From the NCBI GenBank assembly GCA_030378105.1, contig JAUCGL010000024.1, positions 1-40,178 of the forward strand: a stretch of DNA of 40,178 nucleotides. The letters run 5' to 3'. Shown here piece by piece: positions 15,414-24,846 of this stretch; the first letter of the stretch is position 1, and the number at the start of each line of letters is the position of its first letter. The DNA comes from Candidatus Halobeggiatoa sp. HSG11. Lineage in GTDB: Bacteria; Pseudomonadota; Gammaproteobacteria; Beggiatoales; Beggiatoaceae. The notes beneath the pieces are model-generated. The model was not told where the DNA came from. It searched no databases and was given only the letters and a program-made list of their open reading frames with translations. The position numbers were made by a program, and so were the translations under genes.

Positions 15414-17480
15414 ATGCAATATTCAAAACTTCATCAACAAACTTTAAGTCCATTTGAAAAACTGTTGTTAAAATCTGAAAGGCGAGCTTGGCAGTCTAAA
15501 TCATCTCAGTTTCTCAATCATATTATTGCTCCGGCTGTATTTGTATCTGATAAACCTTTGATAGAGCTGTATCATTATGGTTTAACTCCAGTTATGAATT
15601 CTGTTGCAACTGTCGAGCAAAATATGGAAGTACCAGTTCCAATTTTAAATGGCAAAATATTTCAATGGCATCTCAATATTAAAAAACCTACTACAGAAAT
15701 TTTAATAAAATTAGGCACTGGAAATCGAATTAATCATTGTCAATTGCTATTGGAAATTAACGATCAGGATTCTTTAGTGGCAACCGCTAAATTAGATGGA
15801 ACTAAAGTTCAAGACAATCAAAATAATAAATTTGTTCTGGATAAACCATTAACAGCCAATCATTATACCTGTCAACTGAAATCGCCGGATACAGATAACG
15901 GTGCTAATACTTTATTTTTATGGTTAGAAGCTAAATTTGAGAATAAACAAGGATTAGCAAACTATTGTTATAGATTACCAGCAGATTTGCCAATTCCCAC
16001 CAAATCAACTTTAATCACCATAATAATCCAAGTAGAAGACCATTTACAGGCTTGTTTAGACAGTATAATAAAACAAATTTATCCACATTGGGAATTGATT
16101 ATTAATGGTGAAAAATCGGACAATATTAATTATCCAGCAACAACTAAATTTATTCCTAAATCTGCTGATATTCTCAAAGCCATAACTGGTGAATATGTCA
16201 TTATCATGCCCTCCAACGATTTGTTGACTGAAGATGCTTTGCTGGAAGTTTCGGAATGGCTTAATGATGATGTTGATATGTTGTATTCAGATGAAGATCG
16301 TTTTGATACTGAGGATTTATTTGATGAGCCATATTTTAAACCAGATTATTCAGTAGAAATGCAGCGAAGTCAATCATATACTGGCCAATTAGGAGTTTAT
16401 AAAACTAAATTATTGCAACATTTGCAGGATGTAGCATCCCAATTTAGTGGCCATCACATTCAACATATTCCTAAAGTTTTATATCATCGCCGCCGCCAAA
16501 CGGTTGCCATTGATTATCCACTACAAACAACTCAAGCTATTTTAGACAGCGAGGCTCATGGTGGAATTGCTAAAAAAATCAATAATAATAACATTATAAC
16601 TTATCCAATAACTGGACAACCGTTGGTTAGCATTATCATTCCTACCAAAGATAAGCCAGACATTCTAAGTCGTTGTATTAATTCGATTCATCATATAACA
16701 AGTTATTTGAATTTAGAAATTATCATTGTTGACAATGGCAGTATAGAAGAGGAAACACTGCAACTATTTGAAAAATATAAGACAAATTGTAAAATATTTA
16801 GTTGTGATACTCCATTTAACTTTTCTAAATTGGTTAATTATGGAGTCCAAAAATCTCAAGGTGAAATTATTTTGCTATTGAATAATGACACTGAAGTGAT
16901 TGGGCCAGTTGATTGGCTGCAAGAAATGATCGGTTTTGCTCAACATCCAGAGATTGCAGCCGTTGGTTGTAAATTATTGTATCCACAGGACAATACAGTT
17001 CAACATGCCGGTTTAATATGTGGTATTGGAGGAGTTGTTAATCATAGTCATAAACATTTTCCAACCGAAAGTGCTGGTTATTTCAATCGGTTAGCTATAG
17101 TGTCTAATTATTCTGCTATTACCGGAGCTTGCCTTATGATTAAACGGAATTTATGGGGAGCAGGTTTCGATGAAAATTTATCAATAGCTTTTAACGATGT
17201 TGATTTCTGTTTAAGGTTGTTACATAAAGGTTTGCGTCATGTTGTATTGCCACAGGTTACTTTATATCATCATGAATCTCAAAGTAGAGGTTTAGAAAAC
17301 ACTTCAGCCAAACAAGCTCGTTTACAACAAGAAGAAGACTATATGCGACAACGTTGGGGAACTATATTACAAAATGATCCGTTTTATAATCCTAATTTAA
17401 CTAAAGCAGATGAGGATTTTACTATAAGTCAAGATTCTATTTATTATTGTCATGATTATGAAAAACTGTTGTGTGATTAA
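15414..17480 (+). CDS. Tandem family-2 glycosyltransferase
   Basis: From ATG 15414 the protein is 688 aa with two GT2-like regions. The first (about residues 195-350) is degenerate at its front but keeps YSDEDRFD and YFKPDYSVEMQRSQSYTG, typical of the first module of tandem GT2 proteins. The second (about 400-660) is complete: VSIIIPTKDKPD, IVDNGS, LNNDTEV, then ITGACLMIKR, NDVDFCLRLL and a YHHES motif. Such enzymes build O-antigen or other surface polysaccharide from nucleotide sugars at the inner membrane. The frame is open back to 15189, but those 75 codons come from MITE F, so I prefer the internal start. Confidence 0.85.
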   Translation: MQYSKLHQQTLSPFEKLLLKSERRAWQSKSSQFLNHIIAPAVFVSDKPLIELYHYGLTPVMNSVATVEQNMEVPVPILNGKIFQWHLNIKKPTTEILIKLGTGNRINHCQLLLEINDQDSLVATAKLDGTKVQDNQNNKFVLDKPLTANHYTCQLKSPDTDNGANTLFLWLEAKFENKQGLANYCYRLPADLPIPTKSTLITIIIQVEDHLQACLDSIIKQIYPHWELIINGEKSDNINYPATTKFIPKSADILKAITGEYVIIMPSNDLLTEDALLEVSEWLNDDVDMLYSDEDRFDTEDLFDEPYFKPDYSVEMQRSQSYTGQLGVYKTKLLQHLQDVASQFSGHHIQHIPKVLYHRRRQTVAIDYPLQTTQAILDSEAHGGIAKKINNNNIITYPITGQPLVSIIIPTKDKPDILSRCINSIHHITSYLNLEIIIVDNGSIEEETLQLFEKYKTNCKIFSCDTPFNFSKLVNYGVQKSQGEIILLLNNDTEVIGPVDWLQEMIGFAQHPEIAAVGCKLLYPQDNTVQHAGLICGIGGVVNHSHKHFPTESAGYFNRLAIVSNYSAITGACLMIKRNLWGAGFDENLSIAFNDVDFCLRLLHKGLRHVVLPQVTLYHHESQSRGLENTSAKQARLQQEEDYMRQRWGTILQNDPFYNPNLTKADEDFTISQDSIYYCHDYEKLLCD

Positions 17481-17531
17481 TTTTGGTATATTTTCAATTC
17501 AATACCTTAGCCAATGTTAAAATTTGTTATT

Positions 17532-17555
17532 GTTCCCAAACAAGGGTTTGGGAAC
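17532..17555. terminator. Possible terminator or repeat hairpin after the glycosyltransferase gene
   Basis: GTTCCCAAAC and GTTTGGGAAC form a perfect 10-bp stem with a four-base loop (AAGG), about 50 bases after the stop codon. The T run after it is weak. The same GGGAACGA motif recurs in other repeats of the window, so it may be a repeat remnant. Confidence 0.5.
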
Positions 17556-17675
17556 GATATTTAAACGGTTTCATTAAATGTTTATCTTGTCAATGCGTAA
17601 GTCCTATTTGAATTATTATTTGACATATTGATTCTCTTTTTTATATCATTCTTAATATCTTTATCGTAATACTGA

Positions 17676-18227
17676 ATGTCAACAATGTTTAAAAATTGGA
17701 ATTTATGTATGTTAGATTTGTTACTTGAACCTACAGCACTTTTTGTTAAAGGTGGAATTGACGCTTTCCGTACATCAAAAGAGCATCATAATTTATTAAT
17801 TGCTGTCCAAGACCGTATTCGGCGAGAAGTTAAGTTTAATACGGCCATTTTACAAGAATTTATGAAATATTCTAATGATTCATCCAAAGATGAGTATTTA
17901 TGCTTAACATTGCTTAAGGCATTACAAACAGAAGCTTTTGATGAAATTAATCGAGGAGTGTTACCACTGTCAATCTTTTTTGAAAAGAAATCGTTAAAAA
18001 GTGATTTCCCAAATTGGCAGAAAAAGGAGACAGAACAATTTTTTAAATGGATGGAAAACATTGAAAGCCAATATGATTTATTGGAAAGAGTTTATCATCG
18101 TATCAAACTAGCTCAAACTTTTGCGGAAGGTAATCGTTTACAAGGAAATATGAGATATATTCAATTTATGCTTATTGGTCTTCAAAAATCAATAGCTAAT
18201 ACTGAGTTGAAAGCTATAAAGCAGTAG
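17676..18227 (+). CDS. Uncharacterised helical protein
   Basis: A 183-aa protein with no recognised family. It is predicted to be mostly alpha-helical and soluble, with a charged, amphipathic pattern over most of its length (for example VQDRIRREVKFNTAILQEF and QYDLLERVYHRIKLAQTFAE). There is no signal peptide or membrane helix. Start codons at 17676 and 17685 are both possible and no clear ribosome-binding site is seen. It stands alone, with gaps of about 200 bases on both sides. Codon use looks like that of its neighbours. Confidence 0.6.
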   Translation: MSTMFKNWNLCMLDLLLEPTALFVKGGIDAFRTSKEHHNLLIAVQDRIRREVKFNTAILQEFMKYSNDSSKDEYLCLTLLKALQTEAFDEINRGVLPLSIFFEKKSLKSDFPNWQKKETEQFFKWMENIESQYDLLERVYHRIKLAQTFAEGNRLQGNMRYIQFMLIGLQKSIANTELKAIKQ

Positions 18228-18319
18228 GATGCTGGTATTGAAAGTTGGAGGTGAGTCACTAAAAGATGTCGGGTTACTTAGGAATATGCATTAAATAATA
18301 TACGTTTTTTATGATTTTT

Positions 18320-18368
18320 GGAGTACAAGGTTCCCTTGTTTCGACTCGTAAGAAAACCTTGCAACTCC
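18320..18368. repeat. Palindromic repeat
   Basis: GGAGTACAAGGTT at the left pairs with AACCTTGCAACTCC at the right. A related GGAGT...ACTCC core lies inside the MITE at 19634-19766. Confidence 0.6.
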
Positions 18369-18486
18369 TTATATTACAGTTGACGAGATTATTTCATATA
18401 ATTAACATCTTGAACTTGTGAAACCAATCCTTAATAATCTTAAGTTTAATTAACCTAACCAAATTAAAATTTGAAAAAAAATATAA

Positions 18487-19443
18487 ATGCCTATGGATAC
18501 AATTATTGATATAAAGAATTTGTGTAAACAATTCGACTCATTAACCGCAGTAGATAACATATCGTTTCAGGTTAAAAAGGGTGAAGTATTGGGCTTTTTA
18601 GGTCCGAATGGAGCTGGTAAATCAACCACCATGAAAATGGTAACTGGTTTTTTATCTCCAACAAGTGGCACGGTTACAGTTGATGGTTTTGATATTGTAC
18701 AAAATCCGCTTGCAGTTAAACAACGAATCGGCTATTTGCCAGAAGGAGCTCCGGCTTATCCAGATATGACTCCAGCTAGTTTTCTGGATTTTATAGCTCA
18801 AATAAGGGGACTGAGTGGTAAAGATAAGAGTAATCGTATTGCCGATACCATAACTCGGGTGAATTTAGAAAATGTGTTGCATCAACCAATTGAAACTCTT
18901 TCCAAAGGTTTTAAACGGCGAGTTGGGTTAGCACAAGCGATATTGCATGATCCAGAAGTATTAATCTTAGATGAGCCAACTGATGGCCTCGATCCAAATC
19001 AAAAATATGAAGTTCGTAGCCTAATAAAAAATATGGCTCAAGAGAAAGTTATTATTTTGTCTACTCATATTTTGGAAGAGGTTCATGCGGTTTGTAGCCG
19101 AGCGATTATTATTGCTGATGGTAAGATTTTAGCCGATGGCACTCCTGCCGAGTTGGAAGCTAAATCCAAATACCATAATGCTGTTAAAATTTCTTTACGA
19201 GCAGAATCAAATCAAGCTGATAGCATCCGCCAAGCTTTGTTAAAACTGCCAAATGTTAATAAATTAGAAACTTTGACTGAAACTAGTTCTTATTTAAGTT
19301 ATCAGATATTTCCTAAACAAAATAAATCTGTTATTGGCGAGATAAGTCAACAAGCTCGCAAAAAACAGTGGAAGGTGGAAGAATTGCATGTTGAAAGAGG
19401 ACGGTTGGATGAAGTATTTCGTTCTGTAACTACTGGTGTTTAA
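18487..19443 (+). CDS. ABC-2-type transporter ATP-binding protein, permease missing
   Basis: A 318-aa ATPase with Walker A GPNGAGKST (residues 39-47), signature LSKGFKRRVGLAQA (about 138), Walker B LILDEPTDGLDP (about 160) and a switch His in STHILEE. The sequence is of the GldA-like ABC-2 group, which pairs with a membrane permease usually encoded directly downstream. Here the next 450 bases are nested repeats and then the CRISPR locus on the opposite strand, so the partner has been separated or lost. The start could be the Met at residue 3. The substrate is unknown. Confidence 0.85.
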   Translation: MPMDTIIDIKNLCKQFDSLTAVDNISFQVKKGEVLGFLGPNGAGKSTTMKMVTGFLSPTSGTVTVDGFDIVQNPLAVKQRIGYLPEGAPAYPDMTPASFLDFIAQIRGLSGKDKSNRIADTITRVNLENVLHQPIETLSKGFKRRVGLAQAILHDPEVLILDEPTDGLDPNQKYEVRSLIKNMAQEKVIILSTHILEEVHAVCSRAIIIADGKILADGTPAELEAKSKYHNAVKISLRAESNQADSIRQALLKLPNVNKLETLTETSSYLSYQIFPKQNKSVIGEISQQARKKQWKVEELHVERGRLDEVFRSVTTGV

Positions 19444-19633
19444 TTAAGATAAAGCAATAGTTTGGATAGTTTTTAAGTCTATTCAGTTGAGTGGCTCTTG
19501 GGAACTTCTTAACCTGTCTAAAATAGTTATTTTGACTAATTTATGGATAGCAAACAATTGAAAATTGAAAGTTATGGTAGGACTTAATATATTCCACCGA
19601 TTTCTCTCGTTTCTCGTTCCCAACCTCTTGGTT

Positions 19634-19766
19634 CACTGCCATTAAGTTAAGGATAAGTGATTGGAGTCCAAAGCAAAGCTTTGATATTATTGGTTTATAA
19701 ATTAAATACTTACAAAGCTAACACTTTGAACTCCGAAAACATTATTTTCTTAACTTAATGGCAGTG
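19634..19766. mobile_element. 133-bp MITE H with perfect 18-bp terminal repeats
   Basis: It begins CACTGCCATTAAGTTAAG and ends with the exact complement CTTAACTTAATGGCAGTG. Inside is a GGAGTCCAAAG...ACTTTGAACTCC palindrome. The left flank is half of a GTTCCCAACCTCTTGG repeat and the other half (GGGAACGAGA) lies near 19844, so this MITE, with repeat E, appears to have been inserted into an older repeat. Confidence 0.85.
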
Positions 19767-19845
19767 GGGTAACCACAAGAAATAACCCCTACAAATCATC
19801 ATTTAACGTAGGGGTAATCCTTTATGGTTGCCCTTAACGCAATGG
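19767..19845 (-). repeat. Repeat E, copy 1
   Basis: Reverse complement of the element at 31579-31650: both share TTAAGGGCAACCATAAAGG and GTAGGGGTTATTTCTT. It forms two hairpins. Confidence 0.75.
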
Positions 19846-19893
19846 GAACGAGAAATCAAGTATTTGAAGAATTTCAGAAAACATAATTAAGAG

Positions 19894-22800
19894 TTACAAA
19901 ACGCCCAAAAATTCATTGTATTTATTGTCTTTTTTATCAGAAACCGTTATATCTCTAGCTAATTCAATATCAAATTTTTCCTTATATATTTCCTCAATTT
20001 CTTCGAGAGTTTCTTTTATTAATAAACGCTCTTCATTTATTACAATATCATTTTCCTTAAATTCATTGTTACAATTTTCAGTACCAAATTTATAAGTTTT
20101 TGCATCACGTTTATGCCAATTTCCATTTTCATCCTGCCTATAAACATTCTCTTTTATATTTGATTGCCTAAAAGGACGGGCATCACTATTTGCGGTTGTC
20201 AAATATTCTGTTGCATTATTTAAGTAACTGTTAAAACTTAATATTTTGTCATCATCTCTTAAATTATGAATCTGTTTGTCTTCAATACGCTTAATTGCCA
20301 AATCAGCATTCCCATCTGTCAAGGTGACACGACTATCAATTTTTTGTGAAAATTTATCAAAATCAAATAATTGTTTGATATTTTGTTCCTTTTCTTTTTC
20401 ATCCAAATTTAATTTATCTTTTTTATCCTGTTTTAACTTATCCTCTTCATCTTCAGGTCCGGGATAACGGTAATAATATTTTTTAGTCTTTGGTTTACGA
20501 ACTGCTTTCATACTATGACTGAGCAGCATAACATTATTTTTGTCATAAAGTTCACGATGCCGCAAAATACGCCCAACCGTCTGCACAATTGACCAATGTG
20601 AAGCTGGTTCTATAATGCCCCAATCAAAATCAAAGTCACGGCCAATTTCAATAATCGTAGTGCTAACAATAACTAACATAATATTACTATAGTTATTAGA
20701 TTTAGCCTGTTCTATCGCATCTTGAACTAAATGATTATTTTTAAAATCTTTGATATTCTTTCTATTAAGTAATTGATTTAACTGTCTTTCAACATAAGCA
20801 CGCCTTATAGGAAAATGGCGAGAATGATAGCATTCAATTTTGATAACTGCCTGTAATTTCTCTTCAAGTTCTGGTTCTGGTAGACTCAAAAGAAACTTTG
20901 CAACTTCAAAACAATCCATAGTATTACTGAATTTAACCAGACCTGTTGATATTTTTATGCCATCAATGATAGTGTGATTATTCTTATGGCATTCCCGCAT
21001 GGATTCAATCAGTTGATGATGAAATTCAGGTGGATGGTTTTCACTATGCAAATAATCACTTATATCTAGCATAGTTGCTTTTCGCTTGGTTGCTTCTTGT
21101 TCAATTGCGAGATAAAGCTCTTGAATATATTGATTTATTTCACTATTAATTGAGCTGTCATTTGGATAAATCTTATTCAAATTATCATGATGACTGAACA
21201 ACCCAAGGTGAATTTTATTCGGCTTATCACTTAAGTAAGCATAACGACAATAGCCAGTTTGGTAGGCGTTATACAAAGTTCCAATCAAAATTTCTGGAAT
21301 TGTGGCTGAGGAAATAATGAGTTTTTTGCCATAAAATCCAGTTAAGTAGCAAAGTTTATGGATTGATATTAAGTCGTCTTGCTGATAACTATCAATTTCG
21401 TCAATAATTAAGTCAGAAGTCATTAATCTGGTTAGGTAACGGCTTTTAGAGGATTTCCAAGCATTAATACCATTAATCAAATAGTCAATCGTTGCCACAA
21501 CAACTGGGGCTTGGCTGATTTTGTCAAGTTTTGTATCACGTTGGCTGCTGAAACATAGTTCTTCCGGGAAATCGGTATCAACTTGTAATTGTTTCAGTTC
21601 AGTTACATTTAACAAATTGCTTTCATTATAAAATTCTTGCAGATTGCTTGTATCTGAGTCTATTCCATCATCTTCCTTATTTTTTTTATCTTCATCAGTA
21701 TGAGCTTTATGCAAAGCCAAAGTTGCATTATCACCGATAATTCTAACTATGCCGTTTTTTATATCTAGATCATTTTGATATTCTTCTAAAGTTTGTACAG
21801 TTAAAGCACGCAATCCCAATAAAGTAGTGAAGCGTAATGGTTGATTAAAAGCAGCTAGTAATTTTGCATTAAGGCGAGTTTTCCCAGTTCCAGTCTTTGC
21901 CATAACTACGCCAAAAAAACCAAAACTACTACTTTGATCAATAGTTTTAATGGCATTAACTGCGGCATTTTGCCATAGAAATTGAGGTTTGGTTCTCGGA
22001 CTGGGTTTGATTAATTTTTTAGGAATATCAATTGTGTATAAATTTTGATTTGACCAGAGACAGTGCAATAAAACTTTAGTATTTTGATAGCTTTGTTGAG
22101 CAACTTGAATTAAGTGTTCTTCTAAAGTTTGCTTGTTCTCCTTATTTTTTAGGTTAGCGATAGGATTTTCATCACTATTTTGCCGAGTTTCTAAGTCAAC
22201 TTTGCTATCTTGAGCAGAAACACTTTGATCTGCCATAATCAGTGCTGGCCGTAAAATATAATGAATTAGATTCATAAATAAATCATGGTCTTGAATTAAT
22301 TCATCAAGCTGTTGTTGGTTCTCTTGGTAGACTTTTAATAAACCATCAACAGTGTAGTTAAATTGAGCTTTCCAGTCTGATTGTTCTAATACAAAATGTT
22401 GATTTTTATATGGTTTAAATAATTTCTCTCTTTCTGGTTCAGTTTCATCTTTGGCATAGAATTTTTTATGATTTTTGCTGTCAGCTTTAATTGAATTACC
22501 ATTTTTTTTACCTCGTAACAAGCGATGATGACTGATTATTAAATGAGAGATAGCTTTAAGTATGGCATATTTTGAGTTGGGATTATTAAAAATAGAAGAT
22601 ATAAGTTTTTCTGTATTGAGTGCTTGTTGGATATTTTTTGAGTGGTCTAACTGGTCAATATTTTGTTTAAGTTGTTGTAATTGTTCCTGATAACTATCTG
22701 GTTTATAATCATAAATTGTAAATAGATAGAGCAAAGATAAATATTCATGCCGATATGGATCGCTTGCATCTTTGCCAGTTTTTCCTTTAAGTAATTTATT

Positions 22801-23205
22801 TTGAAAGAAGTAAAAGTTTTTGCCTAAATCATGAAATAAAGCGGCAAGTTTATTGAGGTAAGCGAGGAATTTTATAATGTTACGATATTGTTCACTTAAA
22901 TTCATATCATATTTTTTTGGATTTTCAGTATAACGAAATGCGAAATTACCATCTTCATCAAATTGTTTACGACTACCAACAATCCATTCTAATTCAATCT
23001 GATGGCGATTAATTACTCGATGGCAAGCTATAGCTGTATTTTTATTGGCAATGGCATTTAATTCATCTTGTAAATGTTTAAGCCCTTCTTCGGTAAGATT
23101 ACCTAACCAAGTACGTCTTCCAATATTACGCAAATATTTTGACAAAATACGCCGACTAAGAATAGCTGCTTTTTTGTGGCTTTCGCTAATAATAATAACA
23201 TTCAT
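19894..23205 (-). CDS. cas2-3: Cas2-3 fusion, type I-F nuclease-helicase
   Basis: A 1103-aa protein with the fusion that defines type I-F. Residues 1-95 are a Cas2 domain (RRTWLGNLTEEGL, NTAIACHRV, WIVGSRKQF). An HD nuclease follows with HD at 125-126, H153, HH 226-227 and D326. The SF2 helicase has Walker A AKTGTGKT (436-443), DEID (602-605), SAT (633-635) and QTVGRILRHR near 875. All key nuclease and helicase residues are present, so it should be active. It unwinds and degrades DNA bound by Cascade, and its Cas2 part holds Cas1 dimers for spacer capture. It overlaps cas1 by four bases (ATGA). Confidence 0.96.
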   Translation of the reverse strand: MNVIIISESHKKAAILSRRILSKYLRNIGRRTWLGNLTEEGLKHLQDELNAIANKNTAIACHRVINRHQIELEWIVGSRKQFDEDGNFAFRYTENPKKYDMNLSEQYRNIIKFLAYLNKLAALFHDLGKNFYFFQNKLLKGKTGKDASDPYRHEYLSLLYLFTIYDYKPDSYQEQLQQLKQNIDQLDHSKNIQQALNTEKLISSIFNNPNSKYAILKAISHLIISHHRLLRGKKNGNSIKADSKNHKKFYAKDETEPEREKLFKPYKNQHFVLEQSDWKAQFNYTVDGLLKVYQENQQQLDELIQDHDLFMNLIHYILRPALIMADQSVSAQDSKVDLETRQNSDENPIANLKNKENKQTLEEHLIQVAQQSYQNTKVLLHCLWSNQNLYTIDIPKKLIKPSPRTKPQFLWQNAAVNAIKTIDQSSSFGFFGVVMAKTGTGKTRLNAKLLAAFNQPLRFTTLLGLRALTVQTLEEYQNDLDIKNGIVRIIGDNATLALHKAHTDEDKKNKEDDGIDSDTSNLQEFYNESNLLNVTELKQLQVDTDFPEELCFSSQRDTKLDKISQAPVVVATIDYLINGINAWKSSKSRYLTRLMTSDLIIDEIDSYQQDDLISIHKLCYLTGFYGKKLIISSATIPEILIGTLYNAYQTGYCRYAYLSDKPNKIHLGLFSHHDNLNKIYPNDSSINSEINQYIQELYLAIEQEATKRKATMLDISDYLHSENHPPEFHHQLIESMRECHKNNHTIIDGIKISTGLVKFSNTMDCFEVAKFLLSLPEPELEEKLQAVIKIECYHSRHFPIRRAYVERQLNQLLNRKNIKDFKNNHLVQDAIEQAKSNNYSNIMLVIVSTTIIEIGRDFDFDWGIIEPASHWSIVQTVGRILRHRELYDKNNVMLLSHSMKAVRKPKTKKYYYRYPGPEDEEDKLKQDKKDKLNLDEKEKEQNIKQLFDFDKFSQKIDSRVTLTDGNADLAIKRIEDKQIHNLRDDDKILSFNSYLNNATEYLTTANSDARPFRQSNIKENVYRQDENGNWHKRDAKTYKFGTENCNNEFKENDIVINEERLLIKETLEEIEEIYKEKFDIELARDITVSDKKDNKYNEFLGVL

Positions 23206-24083
23206 TTTTCTATCAATTGTTTCATGCAGTTAAATAGCACATCTAAAGTTTTAGAGTTATTAAATTCGGCAATACAGCGTTTACGCATTTTATTTCTGGG
23301 TTCATCATTTTTGGCATAAGACATAGCAACTGGCATAACAATACCATCTTTAATAACATCAGCAAGGTCAAAAACTAAAGCTCCACGCCGAGTTGCACCG
23401 TGACTTACAGCCATGCTGTGCGGAATACCCAAAACCCACAAGGTAACAGCAGCCAATCCATAAGCTAAATATCTTGCATGATCTAAGTAGCTATTGAATA
23501 CATCTGTTTCATCTTTTTTGCCGGGTTTTCTGGTAAATTTTTCGATATTAAGATGTTTAATTTGAACGGCATAAAGTTTTTTAGCATAATTTGCTTCGTA
23601 ACCACGTAACTGTTCATTATCTTTAGCTAATTTTATTTTTTGCTGAAAAGTTTCTCCGGCAGCAATTACTGCCTCAAGTTCAATATTAAGTCGTTGCCAT
23701 TGTTTTTCAACAAAATTAATACGCTGTAGCTGTAATTGCTTTGCCATTTCAAGGCATTGTATTGGGTCTTGCCATTTCTTTAGATAAGCGAAAAAATATT
23801 CATTAGGGCGATATTCACTTTGAGAAGCAAGATATAAGGGAGTGCCACCGCCACCAACTACTGCTAACATAACTCCATTTTCTGCCATGATACGCATGGC
23901 TGCTTGGGTAATTGATGTACCAGTTCCCATTAAGATGATATTTGTGTTAGCAATAGGCAGGCTTAAATACTGGGTTATGCCTTTTTTTGCTTGATTGTAG
24001 ACAATTTTTTCATCAACTTGAGAAATACGGCAATATTCAAGATAGTACATTCCAGTACGTTTGCTGGGCATAATAGCTATCAT
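23202..24083 (-). CDS. cas1: Cas1, type I-F spacer integrase
   Basis: A 293-aa protein matching I-F Cas1 closely: LPIANTNIILMGTGTSIT, VVGGGGTPLY, SEYRPNEY and LAYGLAAVTLWVLGIPHSMA. The catalytic metal ligands are Glu163 (in YEANYAKKLY), His228 (AVSHGATRRG) and Asp242 (FDLADVIKD). It inserts new spacers at the leader end of the array with Cas2-3. Met5 at 24071 is an alternative start. Unusually it lies downstream of the array and away from the effector genes; a mosaic of repeats separates it from the last CRISPR repeat and presumably holds its promoter. Confidence 0.96.
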   Translation of the reverse strand: MIAIMPSKRTGMYYLEYCRISQVDEKIVYNQAKKGITQYLSLPIANTNIILMGTGTSITQAAMRIMAENGVMLAVVGGGGTPLYLASQSEYRPNEYFFAYLKKWQDPIQCLEMAKQLQLQRINFVEKQWQRLNIELEAVIAAGETFQQKIKLAKDNEQLRGYEANYAKKLYAVQIKHLNIEKFTRKPGKKDETDVFNSYLDHARYLAYGLAAVTLWVLGIPHSMAVSHGATRRGALVFDLADVIKDGIVMPVAMSYAKNDEPRNKMRKRCIAEFNNSKTLDVLFNCMKQLIEK

Positions 24084-24098
24084 AATTTTCTTATTTGA

Positions 24099-24355
24099 GT
24101 TTTTCTCGTCCCAACCTCTTGGTTGGGAATGCCTTCTGCAATGCTCTGCGTTGCGGGACGCAGAGCGTCCCTGACTGTATTCTCAACGAGACGTTGGGAA
24201 CGAGATATAAATATATTATGTAGGGTGGGTAGTAACGAAGTGGAAACCCACCGAACCTTCAAAATGGTGGATTTCATTTCATTCTATCCACCCTACATTT
24301 GTTACTTTTGACTTAATGTATAACGATGAGACGGGACATTGGGAACGAGATAACA
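24099..24355. repeat. Repeat mosaic between cas1 and the array, with a nested MITE B
   Basis: A GGGAACGAGA-type palindrome (from TCTCGTCCCAACCTCTTGG near 24102 to GTTGGGAACGAGATA near 24205) is followed by MITE B (24219-24297, ends TGTAGGGTGG and CCACCCTACA). A second GGGAACGAGATA lies at 24341. MITE B recurs, truncated, inside 33257-33408. Confidence 0.7.
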
Positions 24356-24360
24356 ATATT

Positions 24361-24846
24361 TTTCTAAGCCACCTAGTTGGTGGATAACCATACCAATTAC
24401 AATTTCTAAGCCACCTAAGTTGGTGGATAACATGATTTTCACCTTACTCATAAAGCCTTTCTAAGCCACCTAGTTGGTGGATAACCATACCAATTACAAT
24501 TTCTAAGCCACCTAGTTGGTGGATAATATCACCCGGTACAAAAATGAACTCAATCCAATTTTCTAAGCCACCTAGTTGGTGGATAACCATACCAATTACA
24601 ATTTCTAAGCCATCTATACGATGGATAACAGAATTTTCACCTCGCTCATAAAGCCTTTCTAAGCCACCTAGTTGGTGGATAACAGAATTTTCACCTTGCT
24701 CGTAGAGCCTTTCTAAGCCACCTAGTTGGTGGATAATTCAACCATTAAAATTAAGCAACCAAATTTCTAAGCCACCTAAGTTGGTGGATAACAGAATTTT
24801 CACCTTACTCATAAAGCCTTTCTAAGCCACCTAGTTGGTGGATAAT
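24361..24846 (-). repeat. Leader-distal block with variant CRISPR repeats and short recurrent spacers
   Basis: Repeats start at 24361, 24403, 24458, 24500, 24560, 24602, 24656, 24710, 24764 and 24819. Except for 24602 they have stem CCACC/GGTGG with loop AACTA (AACTTA, 29 nt in all, at 24403 and 24764). Three repeats (24500, 24710, 24819) begin with A instead of G on the transcript. Spacer lengths left to right are 14, 26, 14, 32, 14, 26, 26, 26 and 26, with 32 after the tenth repeat. The 14-nt spacer is the same three times (24389, 24486, 24588). Four 26-nt spacers (24432, 24630, 24684, 24793) are diverged copies of one sequence. Confidence 0.95.
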
